NCBI GenBank assembly: GCA_019419505.1
Contig: DXZS01000003.1
Span: 49,740 to 113,739 of the forward strand
DNA: 64,000 nucleotides
Source: Collinsella sp.
GTDB taxonomy: Bacteria; Actinomycetota; Coriobacteriia; Coriobacteriales; Coriobacteriaceae
Direction: 5' to 3'
Part shown: positions 33,116-45,914 of the stretch, piece by piece
Layout: every line of letters begins with the position of its first letter
Numbering within the stretch: the stretch's first letter is position 1
Notes under the pieces: model-generated
Told to the model about the DNA's origin: nothing
The model's database searches: none
Seen by the model: only the letters and a program-made list of their open reading frames with translations
Translations under genes and position numbers: made by a program

Positions 33116-33150
33116 GGCTCTCCTTATACTGCGGCGAAACGGCGGAACGC

Positions 33151-33615
33151 TTAGGCGTCAGCCATCTCCTGCTTCATCTTCTCGATAACCTTGCGGTACT
33201 CGGGGTCGCATGCGCCCAGAATCTGCGTGGCGTAAATGGCAGCGTTCTTGGCGCCGTTGATGGCAACGCAGGCCACGGGCACGCCGGAGGGCATCTGCAC
33301 CATCGACAGCAAAGAGTCCATACCGCCCAGGTCACTCGTCTTCATAGGCACGCCGATAACCGGCAGCGGCGTAAAGGCAGCCACGACACCACCCAGGTGA
33401 GCGGCCTTGCCGGCGGCGGCGATAATCACCTTGATGCCGCGATCGGCGGCAGTCGAAGCCCACTCGTGGACCTTCGCCGGCGTGCGGTGTGCGCTCGCGA
33501 TCACGAGCTCATAGGGCACACCCAGTGCCTCGAGCTCGGCGGTGCAGCCTTCCATAACGCCCAGATCGGACTTGGAACCCATGATGATCCCGACAACCGG
33601 CTTTTGATCTGCCAT
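33151..33615 (-). CDS. purE: N5-carboxyaminoimidazole ribonucleotide mutase (class I PurE)
   Basis: Converts N5-CAIR to CAIR (or AIR plus CO2 if no PurK exists). The 154-residue protein has IIMGSKSDLGVM, SAHRTPAKVHEWA, IIAAAGKAAHLGGVVAAFTPLPVIGVP and SMVQMPSGVPVA. ATG 33615 lies 9 bases after AGGAGG; an ATG at 33621 is too close. No purK is adjacent. It is oddly placed between a surface glycosidase gene and its candidate sortase. Confidence 0.96.
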   Translation of the reverse strand: MADQKPVVGIIMGSKSDLGVMEGCTAELEALGVPYELVIASAHRTPAKVHEWASTAADRGIKVIIAAAGKAAHLGGVVAAFTPLPVIGVPMKTSDLGGMDSLLSMVQMPSGVPVACVAINGAKNAAIYATQILGACDPEYRKVIEKMKQEMADA

Positions 33616-33773
33616 AAACATAGACCTCCTGTTGAGAGCGGTGACGCAGCGAATCCGCGACCCTTAACTGCAAATAATTCAAGTATAGCCGCCGATGCTG
33701 ATGTGTTCGGCGGGAGACGGAACGCTTTGCGAGATTAAGGCCGAAGGGTCGGAGCTTTCTGCCTACATTCAAA

Positions 33774-33814
33774 AAGCGTGCCCACCGTCCTTGGGTGGGA
33801 CGGCGGGCACGCTT
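33774..33814 (-). terminator. Rho-independent terminator of the GH31 gene
   Basis: On minus, AAGCGTGCCC-g-CCGTC pairs with GACGG-t-GGGCACGCTT and TTTTTG follows; 19 bp after the stop codon. Confidence 0.9.
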
Positions 33815-33832
33815 GCTTAGCTGTTGCTGGGG

Positions 33833-36800
33833 CTACTTAGCCTTGCTGCGACGATGGAAGAAAGCGCCGATCGCGGCGATGATGGCGCCAAGACCACCGA
33901 CGGTCGCGACGGTCGCCGCCGTCTGGTCTCCGGTATTGGGAATCGCCGAACCGTTCTTCTTGCTGCCCTGGGCCTTGTCGCCTGCGGGCTTGCCCGCCTG
34001 GTTGCCGCCGTTCGAGCCATTGCCGGAACCCTGGTTGCCCGAGCCGCCCTGGTTGCCGGAATCGGCATCCTTGAGGCTCTCAATGGCCAGCTTGAGCTGG
34101 CTATAGGCCGCCTGGATCTGGGTGTCGGAAGCATTCTCATCACCCAAGACGTCCTCGGCGTAGGTAATGGCATCCGTCAGGGCCTTGACAGACTCGGCCG
34201 TCTTACCCCTGGTGTCAGTCTCCTTCGCCTGCTTGACCAGGGCCTTGAGCTGCTTCTTAGTCGGATTCTCGACCGGGACCACCGGGGTCTTCTCGAGCGC
34301 GTCGCGGGCGCTCTCGAGCGCCCTGAGCGCCTGGTCGACCTCGTCCTGCGTGGCATCCTCGTCGCTCAAGATGGCGCGGGCGCTCGCCAGGGCGTTCTCG
34401 AGCGCCGTCCAGGAGGCCTCGGTGTAGTCGCCGGCCTTGAGGTCGCCGGCGGCAAGCTCGGCATCAACCTTTTCGATCGCGGCAGTGAGATCATCCTTCG
34501 CCACCGGATCGGGGACGGCCGTACCGTAGAACTTGAGCTCCGCCATGCTGCAGTAGGCATCAACGTCGCCCCCGCCGGCGTGAATCACCTTGACGGTCAC
34601 GTAGCGACCGCGCGCGGCGCCAAAGCTCATCTGTTTCCAGTCGCCACGGTCGGTGAACACGCGGCCATCGTTGTCGAAGGCGAACGTACCCATCGACGCG
34701 GCGGTGCCCTTCTCATAACCGTCGGCAGTGTCGGAGACCAGTATCTCGGCCTCGAAGATATCGCCGTTAGTGCCGCCGTCCTGGCGCGGCAGGAATGTAA
34801 CGTCGGTGAGATCGTAGTCGCGGCCCAGGTCGACACTCAGATACTGGGGCATACCGGTCCCATGGGCCCAGTCGCTGTGCCAAAGCGTCCGCTCGTCGCC
34901 GTCGAGAGCGTTGACGGCGTTGCTGCCCTCGTAGTCGGCCTCACTCGAGAAGCCGGCCACCTTGACGTTCTTGCGGTTCTCGGGCGTGTTGATGAGAATC
35001 TTCTCATCAACAGGGCGCATCTTGAGGCCGTCGATTGCCTTCTCGATCTTGGCTGTGGCGTCTGCGACATCCTTCTTGCTATAGCTGCCCTGGCCGCTGT
35101 CGAGGAGCTTCTGAGCCGCCTCGACCGCAGTGGTGAGAGCTGCATAGGAATCCTTGGTGTAGACGGACTCGCTGTAGCCCGCGGCCTTGGAAAGCGCTGC
35201 TACGAGCGCAGAGGTATCGACACCAGCCTTGACCTCGACCTCATAGGATGCGGTCTTGGAGGGGTCGAGTACCGACGCCACCGTGATCTTTGCCTTGCCG
35301 GCCTTGTTGGCACGCAGGTAGTAGCTCACGCTATCGCCAGCCTGAACAGCGGAGACGCTTACCACAGAGGGGTCGGAGCTCTCGACCGTCACATAGGGGT
35401 AGCCAGCGCTCTCAGGCGTAGCCTTGGCGTCGACGGGCGTAATGTCGCCTTCAAAGAACTCGGTCTGGTTCTTGCCTAGCTCGACACCCTCGATGGCCTC
35501 GACACCCTGCGTGTAGTTGAAGTTGACCTCACGCAGTGTGAGCATCTGGTCACCCGATGCCTCAAGCGGCGTGACCTCGACCTTGGTCGCCTTCTTGCCC
35601 TTGTTCTCGGCAGAGAGGTCAAAGGCGTAGCGAGCCAGGAAGGAATCGTACTCCCCGCCCGCGAACTCTTGGGTCGAGCCATCCTCGAACGTCACGACAG
35701 CCTTGATCTTCTGCACGGTTCCGTTGCCACCGTTGCGGTTAACGACCTCGACACTATCGAGTTTCGACGGCGTCTTAAATGCGAATGTCATCGTGGTGGG
35801 TAGCTTCACGTAACTCGGAAGCTTACCCTCGCTGTCCCAGTTGCCGCTCCAGTTCCATAGGAACTCAAAGCCGTTGTCGCCCTCGTTATTATCGAACAGC
35901 GCGTTATAGCTCTTCTGCTGGATAAGTTTCTCGACGTTGGTCCCGTCGTCGGTCGTGAGCTCATCGTTGGTCATCGTGATGTTGAAGGCGTCCTGACCGT
36001 ACTCGGCGACCGTTGGCTGAGGAACATCCGGCATCGTCACCGTGCCGTCGCTCGCAAACTCAAGTGCGTCGCATGCCGGACCGATGAGCCAAGATGTCGA
36101 GGGCAGTTCGACCTTGCCGGCGGTCTTGGCCTTGAGCTTGAAACTCGCCACCGCGCCGGTACCGTTGTAGAGCTTGCCATCGCCGCGGTTGGCAAAGGCG
36201 AGATTGATAGTCTGCGTTCTGTCCGCGAACTGGACCTTCTCGCGAGACAGGTTCTCCATGCCGGCAGTCGAGCCGTCCTGCGCGATGCTCTCGGACACAA
36301 ACTCGAACTGGTCGCTCTTGAAGTTGACGAGAGCGCCCAGGGCGTTGACGTTCTTGGCGTCGGCCGCATAGACATCAACGGTGATCTCATCACCGGCCTC
36401 GACCTCGGTCTTGCTCGGAATCACCGCGAGCGAACCTGCGACCTTTCCCTTTTGTTTAGTGCCGCCGTCAAGACCCGCCATGGTGAACGAGTAATCGTAG
36501 ACGTCGTAAACGCCGTTATCGTTGAGGTCGGCGAAGTGGTCGCGGATCTGCGAACCGAACGTCGGGGTATCGGGCTCGCGATTCTCGAGGCCCAGATAGT
36601 TCTTCATGTTGGAGTAGTCTCCGTCGGAGATCGTGGCCTTGTTGAGGTTGGAGCCCACGGCGAAGCCATCCGTGCCGTCGGTCTTGTAGATGGCAATCTC
36701 GGACGCGGAGAAGAAATTGCCGACCGAGGCGAGCGGTGTCATGCGCACGTAACGGGCGGCCACGGTGCCGTCAAACGCTACCGTCTTACAATCAGCGGAA

Positions 36801-39800
36801 CGTGCCCAATCGACCTCCTGGCTCGTCCAGTGGACGCCATCGAGACTCGTCTCAACACGCATCTTGGTCACAGTGCCGTTGCCGGCGTCATCGCGCGGAT
36901 AGTACTCGAGCTTATCGAGCTTGTAAGCGCGTCCATAGTCAACGGTAAGCGCCTTGCCCAGATCGTTGCCACCGGAGTGGAAACCGCCGTCGCCCGACTG
37001 GAACTCATGGTCGAAGGCGAGCTCGGCCTTATGGCTGCCGTAAAGTGAGCCCTCCCAGGTGATTTGCTCGGCGTCGGGGACGTTCCGCCACGGATCGAGT
37101 GCGGAGTTCGCCTCGAGCACATCGCTCCAGGCGGAGTAGCCCTCGGCGTTGCGCGAACGAATCTGGTAGGTGTGCTTGCTATTGTAGGCGAGGTCGGTGT
37201 GCGTGAACTCGGCCGCATCACCCACGGCGAACACGGTGCCGTCGACCTTAAGGTCGTAGGAGGTAGCACCATCGACCTTTCCCCAGGTGAGCTTGATGCT
37301 CGTTGGGGTCGTGACGTCCTCGGGGGCAGCAAGGTTCGTGGGTGCGGAGAGGCTCTCGTTGAGGCGATCGGCTGTGAGCGTGGCGTCGGCGTTCACGAAA
37401 CCGCCCAGCTCGAGCGTCTGCGCCGCCGCAGCAACATCGGTCTTCGCGAACTTGACGTAGACCTTGGGGTTCGTGGTGATCTTGGTGTTGTTAAAGCTCT
37501 CGCCCCGCTCGGCCTCGGTGCCGTCCACATCGCTGCCGTAGTGGTTGAGGTTAGGGGTCTCGCTGTAGAAGTAGACCGCCTGGCCGGCCTCGGGGGTCGC
37601 GGTGTCAAAGGTCTCCTGCGAGTCGACCTCAACCACGTTGAGCGCGGATCCGCCGTTCTTGGCGACGACGCTCATGGGCTTGGCGGACACGTTGGCCACG
37701 AAGGTCGTGGTGCGATTGGAGTCGTAGCCGTTGTAGCCACCCTGCGAGGCTTCGGCGGTAAAGGTCGCGGTGCCGCCTGCGGCCTTGGATCTGTAGACGG
37801 TGCTCACATGCTCACCGTAGGAGATATTGTCGATCGTACCGTAGGAATCGTCCTCAGTCGTGTTGTTCTCGATGGAGGAGCCGTCGTCCTCGTACTGCGT
37901 AAAGGTGCCGTCGCCCTCGGTGGCGAAGAACTCGACGATACGCTGGCTGCGGTCGGTACCCTTGGTGTTGGTGTCGCTCACGGCCTCGGGGTTGTTGTTC
38001 TCGGCGTACATCGGCACGATAGCGTTGGCCTTCACAAACAGCGGCAGCTTCCAAAGCGGAGCCTCGTAGTTGTTGAGAACCTGGCCGCCGCGATACTGCT
38101 TACCCGAGAAGTAATCGATCCAGATGGTGGGATTCTCGTCGGTGCCGTAGTTGGGGAGGTAAATCCCATTGCGAATGTCGTTGCCGTTCTCGTCTGCCTG
38201 GGTATCCTGATACACCGGTGCCACTAGGAAGTTCTCACCGAACATATACTGGTACTGCGTCGAGGTGCTTGCGGCGTACTCGGAGTTATCGGAAAGCAGC
38301 ATGGCGCGGATCATGGGCAGGCCGGCATCGCCGTTACCCGTGTCGATGTTGGCCGCCGAGGCCGCGCTCGTGTAGATATAGGGCATGAGCTGCGCCTTGA
38401 GCTTGAGGTAGAAGCGCGAGATGCCTGTGTAGGGATCGCCGTGCGTCATGGGCGATTTACGGTAGGTGCCCCAACCGTCCATGTCGAGCATAGAGGGCGT
38501 GAACGTCTTCCACTGGTAGTCACGCGCAGAGATGATGGGGTCGCCGCCAAAAATGCCATCCATGTCGGAGCCGATGTTGGGGTTGCCCGAAAGACTCTGA
38601 CCGATATACGTGGGGATATGGAAGCGAATGTACTCCCAGTTACCGCCATACTGGTCGCCGGTCCAAATGCCACCAAAGCGCTGCGTGCCGGCCCAACCAT
38701 CGAGCGTGATGATGTTGGGGCGCTTGTTAGCGCCGGTCGTCACCGTGTCATAAGCTGTCTTGATGCCATTAAGACCAAAGGAGTAGCCAGATCCAACCCA
38801 GGCAACGTCGGTCTTAAGGGTAGTGATGCCTCCCGTCTTGACCTCGGCGTCGAAGTCGCGAAGCAGATGCCACGGGGTCTCAGGGTTGCTGTCGGGCTCA
38901 AGGTTGGACTGGGTCCACAAGCCCGTGCTCACACCCTTTGAGTTGGCATACTCGGTGAACTTCTTAAGGTTGTCGACGTTGGCACGCACAGCGTTAAGAC
39001 GGTCGGCCGAGCTCGCTCCGTCGGAGTTGACGCCGCCGGTCTTGTAGTAACCGTTCTGGCCATAGCCGGCGCCGTAGCCGTCGTTCGGCAGGAACCAGCC
39101 GAGCGGCATGTCGCTGTCCTCGTAGTCATCGATAACCTGCCGAGCAGAGAACTGGCGGTCGAAATCGGTCGCTTTCATGTTCTCGGTATCAACCGTAGGG
39201 CCCTCACCGTTGAGCGTCTCGGCCGCAAGTGTGCCGTCGAGCTTGTAGCCCGTCGACATGCCAGACTCGTACTTAACGTCGCCCTTCTCGCTCGAGGACT
39301 TGCTGCCCTTGGTCTCCCACTTCTTTTGACCCGAGGTCGTTGACCAGCCATCACGGTTATAGGCATTAAGATGACCAAGGTAGAACCCGTACTCGGGCAG
39401 CAGTACCGGGTTACCGGTCACCTTGTAGTAGTCCTGCAGCATCTCAGTTGCCACGTTCGAAGCTCCCTCGTTGGTCGCCACGAAGTAGTAGGCATCAAAC
39501 TCATTCTCGCTGTGCAAAGTCGTGACCGTCGATGAGTCCGTGGAACCGAAGTCGTAGGAACCCTCTGCAAACGTGTTTCGGAGCACGCCGTAGCCGTCAC
39601 TCGTCCAATAAAACGGGTTGGGCGAGGCAACGCCGCCATCGGTCCAGTTGTTCGTGTTGGAGATGGCGATGGTCTGGTTGGTGTGCAGGAAGCGTCCGTT
39701 CTGGGTGCCGCCGCCAAAGAAGTTCTCGGACTTCTCCTTGGCGAGCGTCTGGACGGTACCCTTCTTATCAAGGTCGAGGGACGCGGACTCGGAAACCACG

Positions 39801-40246
39801 ACACGGTCGCCTGACTTGATACTCATCTTGCCAGTCGCCTTGTCCAGGATCACGGTCGCCTTTCCGCCGGTGATCTCGATAGTGTCGCCCTTGTCGGCAA
39901 CCGTCGCACTCGGCTTGCTGTAGGTGTCCGAGGTATCGGGCTGAGCCTGGATCTTAGCCGTGTGGGACTTACTGCGCGGCGTGGCGTACTCGGAAAACTC
40001 ACCCTTGGGGTCGACGTTATAACGGAAAATACCGTCCTCGAGGAACGTAATACGGCCCTTGATGCCGTCAGCGAAATCGATGTCGACGACGTTCGAGGCA
40101 GACTGAGACACGGTCGCTGAGTCGACGCCCTTGAGTGGCGTGGCAATCGCCTGCTGGGGATTGGCAAACACGAGCGTCGCTGCAGTGGCAACGAGGACCG
40201 CGCTTCCCTTCACCCACCGTTTCGTAAAAATGGAATTCCTACACAC
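33833..40246 (-). CDS. Giant cell-wall-anchored GH31 glycosidase, candidate alpha-N-acetylgalactosaminidase
   Basis: A 2137-residue secreted enzyme with GTG start 7 bases after AAAGGAG. In order: signal peptide (1-36, cut near AIA-TP); GH31 N-domain; barrel about 280-650 with nucleophile D480 (LKTDVAWVGSG) and acid/base D531 (IWTGDQYGG); DUF5110-like (about 770-800); FN3 (970-1048); F5/8C CBM (1050-1205); dockerin-like DLNDNGVYDVYDYS (about 1240); cohesin-like (1268-1410); F5/8C-like (1425-1575); Ig-like (1588-1676); FIVAR (1677-1740); F5/8C (1755-1910); two FIVAR (1915-2065); sorting signal IPNTG (2102-2106), hydrophobic stretch and RRSKAK. The 51-residue gap between acids and the CBM/FIVAR layout resemble GH31 alpha-GalNAc enzymes active on mucin O-glycans rather than alpha-glucosidases. 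The substrate is an inference. Confidence 0.9.
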   Translation of the reverse strand: MCRNSIFTKRWVKGSAVLVATAATLVFANPQQAIATPLKGVDSATVSQSASNVVDIDFADGIKGRITFLEDGIFRYNVDPKGEFSEYATPRSKSHTAKIQAQPDTSDTYSKPSATVADKGDTIEITGGKATVILDKATGKMSIKSGDRVVVSESASLDLDKKGTVQTLAKEKSENFFGGGTQNGRFLHTNQTIAISNTNNWTDGGVASPNPFYWTSDGYGVLRNTFAEGSYDFGSTDSSTVTTLHSENEFDAYYFVATNEGASNVATEMLQDYYKVTGNPVLLPEYGFYLGHLNAYNRDGWSTTSGQKKWETKGSKSSSEKGDVKYESGMSTGYKLDGTLAAETLNGEGPTVDTENMKATDFDRQFSARQVIDDYEDSDMPLGWFLPNDGYGAGYGQNGYYKTGGVNSDGASSADRLNAVRANVDNLKKFTEYANSKGVSTGLWTQSNLEPDSNPETPWHLLRDFDAEVKTGGITTLKTDVAWVGSGYSFGLNGIKTAYDTVTTGANKRPNIITLDGWAGTQRFGGIWTGDQYGGNWEYIRFHIPTYIGQSLSGNPNIGSDMDGIFGGDPIISARDYQWKTFTPSMLDMDGWGTYRKSPMTHGDPYTGISRFYLKLKAQLMPYIYTSAASAANIDTGNGDAGLPMIRAMLLSDNSEYAASTSTQYQYMFGENFLVAPVYQDTQADENGNDIRNGIYLPNYGTDENPTIWIDYFSGKQYRGGQVLNNYEAPLWKLPLFVKANAIVPMYAENNNPEAVSDTNTKGTDRSQRIVEFFATEGDGTFTQYEDDGSSIENNTTEDDSYGTIDNISYGEHVSTVYRSKAAGGTATFTAEASQGGYNGYDSNRTTTFVANVSAKPMSVVAKNGGSALNVVEVDSQETFDTATPEAGQAVYFYSETPNLNHYGSDVDGTEAERGESFNNTKITTNPKVYVKFAKTDVAAAAQTLELGGFVNADATLTADRLNESLSAPTNLAAPEDVTTPTSIKLTWGKVDGATSYDLKVDGTVFAVGDAAEFTHTDLAYNSKHTYQIRSRNAEGYSAWSDVLEANSALDPWRNVPDAEQITWEGSLYGSHKAELAFDHEFQSGDGGFHSGGNDLGKALTVDYGRAYKLDKLEYYPRDDAGNGTVTKMRVETSLDGVHWTSQEVDWARSADCKTVAFDGTVAARYVRMTPLASVGNFFSASEIAIYKTDGTDGFAVGSNLNKATISDGDYSNMKNYLGLENREPDTPTFGSQIRDHFADLNDNGVYDVYDYSFTMAGLDGGTKQKGKVAGSLAVIPSKTEVEAGDEITVDVYAADAKNVNALGALVNFKSDQFEFVSESIAQDGSTAGMENLSREKVQFADRTQTINLAFANRGDGKLYNGTGAVASFKLKAKTAGKVELPSTSWLIGPACDALEFASDGTVTMPDVPQPTVAEYGQDAFNITMTNDELTTDDGTNVEKLIQQKSYNALFDNNEGDNGFEFLWNWSGNWDSEGKLPSYVKLPTTMTFAFKTPSKLDSVEVVNRNGGNGTVQKIKAVVTFEDGSTQEFAGGEYDSFLARYAFDLSAENKGKKATKVEVTPLEASGDQMLTLREVNFNYTQGVEAIEGVELGKNQTEFFEGDITPVDAKATPESAGYPYVTVESSDPSVVSVSAVQAGDSVSYYLRANKAGKAKITVASVLDPSKTASYEVEVKAGVDTSALVAALSKAAGYSESVYTKDSYAALTTAVEAAQKLLDSGQGSYSKKDVADATAKIEKAIDGLKMRPVDEKILINTPENRKNVKVAGFSSEADYEGSNAVNALDGDERTLWHSDWAHGTGMPQYLSVDLGRDYDLTDVTFLPRQDGGTNGDIFEAEILVSDTADGYEKGTAASMGTFAFDNDGRVFTDRGDWKQMSFGAARGRYVTVKVIHAGGGDVDAYCSMAELKFYGTAVPDPVAKDDLTAAIEKVDAELAAGDLKAGDYTEASWTALENALASARAILSDEDATQDEVDQALRALESARDALEKTPVVPVENPTKKQLKALVKQAKETDTRGKTAESVKALTDAITYAEDVLGDENASDTQIQAAYSQLKLAIESLKDADSGNQGGSGNQGSGNGSNGGNQAGKPAGDKAQGSKKNGSAIPNTGDQTAATVATVGGLGAIIAAIGAFFHRRSKAK

Positions 40247-40373
40247 CTGGACTCCTTTCCTCCGACATGCGGAAGCGTCGCGGACGCACGCCCTGCAGCA
40301 TGGGCGAACGCATCAAACGGGGGGGGTGGTCGGTACATTCCGTGCAGTGGGCCCACCCGTTACCAAGGGGTCA

Positions 40374-40389
40374 ACTGGTAGTAACCAGA
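40374..40389. promoter_or_regulatory. DasR/NagR-like operator upstream of the GH31 gene
   Basis: ACTGGTAGTAACCAGA fits the 16-bp pattern ACTGGT-N4-ACCAGT of GntR/HutC amino-sugar regulators (DasR, NagR/YvoA). It lies 128 bp upstream of the GTG start. No such regulator is in the window. Confidence 0.5.
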
Positions 40390-40501
40390 TATCCACCTAT
40401 TAGGTAGAATCAGCATACGGGAGCAGTTGCGCAACCAAGTTCGGAATTCTCCCAGTGGTATTAAAATGAGCGTCAATGGCAGGGTGGGCTAAATAAGCCA
40501 T

Positions 40502-40566
40502 ACCAATTGGTTCTTCAGTCAAATACCAATTAAGCAAAAATGTACTGTTTATCTGGTATTACACAG
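40502..40566. promoter_or_regulatory. Further TGGTAT half-sites upstream of the GH31 gene
   Basis: ACCAATTGGT (40502-40511, perfect palindrome), AAATACCAATTA (40521-40532) and CTGGTATTACACAG (40553-40566) share the core of the 40374 operator. AGTGGTATTAAAA lies at about 40454. The clustering suggests multiple binding of one regulator. Confidence 0.35.
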
Positions 40567-40946
40567 ACCGTACCTCTCCCTCGGGAGCTGGGCTTCGCGA
40601 AGTTTCCCGAGAGAAAGGCTCAGCCGCCACCCTGCGACCTACCGGATATTGCCATGACGTACGTTGACTGATTTGGTTTGGATAAAAAGGTTGACGGAGA
40701 GTGATGGGCGGTTAGTTCAGATACGTATAATTTGGCCGTGGCCTTGGGCACGAAATTGCCGCTTGGAAGCCGACGCGGACCCAGTATTGGACCGTTCCCG
40801 GCTTGGCTGAGCATCTTGATCGATTCAGATTGCCAAAAGTAGGCCGAATGAGTCCAAATCGATCTTCTCCTACTCTCTAATAAATACGAATTTGAACTAA
40901 CTGTCCAGAGGCGTCCTCGACTAACAGCAAAAAGGCCTCCATACAA
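40567..40946. other. Long intergenic stretch with no supported gene
   Basis: About 380 bp between the GH31 control region and the carB terminators. It holds a hairpin TCGGGA/TCCCGA (40581-40610), TTGAC hexamers near 40667 and 40691 with a TATAAT near 40727 on the plus strand at poor spacing, and an inverted repeat GATCGATT/AATCGATC (40818-40864). The only long frame (minus, 123 codons) resembles nothing and I do not call it. An unannotated small RNA is possible. Confidence 0.4.
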
Positions 40947-40988
40947 AGAGTGGGCCCTGCCGCTCGAACGAACGGCAGGGCCCACTCT
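40947..40988. terminator. 16-bp GC-rich hairpin
   Basis: AGAGTGGGCCCTGCCG and CGGCAGGGCCCACTCT pair perfectly. The following bases are CATTTTC on plus and TTTG...CCTTTTTG on minus, so it may terminate in either direction. Confidence 0.65.
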
Positions 40989-41029
40989 CATTTTCTATTT
41001 AGCCTTAGTCATCGCACAAAGCCCCTTCG

Positions 41030-41158
41030 GCAGCACACGGTGCACCCAAGTCACCGAAGGCCGGGGCGGAGGGGGCCGAGCTTCCCACTGAGCGACTCTG
41101 CTTGCAGCCGGAGCGAAGGGGGAACTCGGCCCCCTCCGCCCCGGCCGGACAGGTCACA

Positions 41159-41174
<16 letters not shown>
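41030..41174 (-). terminator. Large nested palindrome overlapping the 3' end of carB
   Basis: Outer arms of 13 bp (GCAGCACACGGTG 41030-41042 and its complement 41162-41174) enclose inner arms of 22 perfect bp (41059-41080 and 41125-41146, GGGGCGGAGGGGGCCGAG core). The right outer arm is made of the last carB codons just before its stop codon. Confidence 0.75.
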
Positions 41175-44473
<3,299 letters not shown>

Positions 44474-44474
44474 G

Positions 44475-45914
44475 TTAGTTCTCCTCGGTCGCAGCGTTCT
44501 CGGACTCGGCGAAATTCCAGCCGGCGAGGCGGTCCTTCGCGGTGTCGATGTCCAGGTAGTTCTCCTCGCCGTCCATGAGTCGCGTAAAGGCGGTAAAGAG
44601 ATAGTGGGCATCGGTGGGGCCAGGCGAAGCCTCGGGGTGGTACTGGACCGAGAAGCACGGGGCTTCGAGCAGCTGGATGCCCTCGGCGGTGCCGTCGTTA
44701 AGGTTCACATGCGTCAGGCGAATGCGGCCGAAGCGCTCGTTCATCACGACCGGCGCGATTCCGCGGCGCACCCAAACGCGCAGATCTCCATCGACCGCAT
44801 GCTCGGTCTCGCCGCCGGAAAGTTCGGGGACAAGCTTGCCCAAGCTGGGGAACAGCAGGCCAAAGCCATGGTTTTGTGCGGTAATCTCCACGCGACGGCT
44901 TACCAGGTTCATGACCGGCTGGTTGCCACCGCGGTGACCGAACTTAAGCTTTTCCATCTGGGCGCCGCAGGCCAGGCTGATCATCTGGTGACCAAGACAA
45001 ATACCAAAGACCGGCACCTTGCCGATCAGCTGTTGCACCTGCTCATAGGTCTCCACCACGGCGTCGGGGTCGCCGGGGCCGTTGGATAAAAAGACGCCGT
45101 CGGGATTCATGTCGAGCACCTCACTCGCGGGCGTATCCCACGGCACGACGGTAAGGCCGCAGCCGGCGCGGACGAGGCCCTCCAGAATACCGCGCTTCAC
45201 ACCGCAGTCGTACGCGACCACGTTGTGGCGGGCGGGAGCAGCAGGAGCCAGCGCAAAGTCATGCGTGGCAGGCAGGTCGGCGGCCACAAACTCGTGAGGC
45301 GCGGGGCAACTTACGGTCTTGACCAGGTTCTCGCCTACCAGCGTGGGCGCTGCGGCCAGACGCTCGGCAAGCTCGTCGACGTCGAAGATCTCGGTCGAGA
45401 TAATGCCCATCTTGGAGCCGTTGTCGCGCAGGTGGCGCACCAGAGCGCGGGTGTCGACGCCCTCGATAGCGACGATGCCGTGAGCGCGCAGGTACTCCGG
45501 CACGCTGACGGCCGAGCGCCAGTTAGAAGGCGTGGCGCACATGTCGCGAACGATCATGCCACGCATGGCCGGAGCGCTCGCAGGGCGCACGGCGCCGCCG
45601 GGGAAGGCCGACTGGACATCGGTCTCGTCGATACCGTAGTTGCCGATCTGCGGATAGGTCATGGTTACGATTTGGCCGGCATAGCTCGGGTCGGTCATGA
45701 CCTCAAAGTAGCCCTCGAGCGAGGTGTTGAAGCAGACTTCGCCGGTCGCGGTGCCCTCGGCGCCGCATGCGCGTCCATAAAAAATGGTCCCATCCTCAAG
45801 ATACAGGGTGCAGGGACCGCAAGCGCCCTTGCTGGTTTTGGCCAGCATACGCTGGCACAGCTCGGTGGGCGCGATGGTGCGGGCGGCAGCGCCCGCAATA
45901 TGGTTGTTCGCCAT
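44475..45914 (-). CDS. carA: Carbamoyl-phosphate synthase small (glutaminase) subunit
   Basis: Hydrolyses glutamine for CarB. The 479-residue protein is longer than the usual 360-380 because of a 35-residue N-terminal extension (MANNHIAGAAARTIAPTE) and extra loops near 230-250 and in the C-terminus. It has LEDGTIFYGRACGAEG, VAYDCGVKRGILEGLV, FLSNGPGDPDAV, nucleophile GICLGHQMISLACGA and QYHPEASPGP (His/Glu of the triad). The stop codon ends 1 bp before the carB ATG. A small stem CCGGTC/GACCGG (45926-45943) lies just upstream of its ribosome site. Confidence 0.97.
   Translation of the reverse strand: MANNHIAGAAARTIAPTELCQRMLAKTSKGACGPCTLYLEDGTIFYGRACGAEGTATGEVCFNTSLEGYFEVMTDPSYAGQIVTMTYPQIGNYGIDETDVQSAFPGGAVRPASAPAMRGMIVRDMCATPSNWRSAVSVPEYLRAHGIVAIEGVDTRALVRHLRDNGSKMGIISTEIFDVDELAERLAAAPTLVGENLVKTVSCPAPHEFVAADLPATHDFALAPAAPARHNVVAYDCGVKRGILEGLVRAGCGLTVVPWDTPASEVLDMNPDGVFLSNGPGDPDAVVETYEQVQQLIGKVPVFGICLGHQMISLACGAQMEKLKFGHRGGNQPVMNLVSRRVEITAQNHGFGLLFPSLGKLVPELSGGETEHAVDGDLRVWVRRGIAPVVMNERFGRIRLTHVNLNDGTAEGIQLLEAPCFSVQYHPEASPGPTDAHYLFTAFTRLMDGEENYLDIDTAKDRLAGWNFAESENAATEEN

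Noticed and set aside
40818..40864. Inverted repeat GATCGATT/AATCGATC with CAGATTG inside, as another copy of the structured element
   Set aside because: The CACCTTG partner strand, the TCAATCGTCG block and an inner stem are missing.
40620..40991. 123-codon minus-strand frame upstream of the GH31 gene
   Set aside because: It runs through a terminator hairpin, lacks a ribosome site and shows no recognisable protein features.
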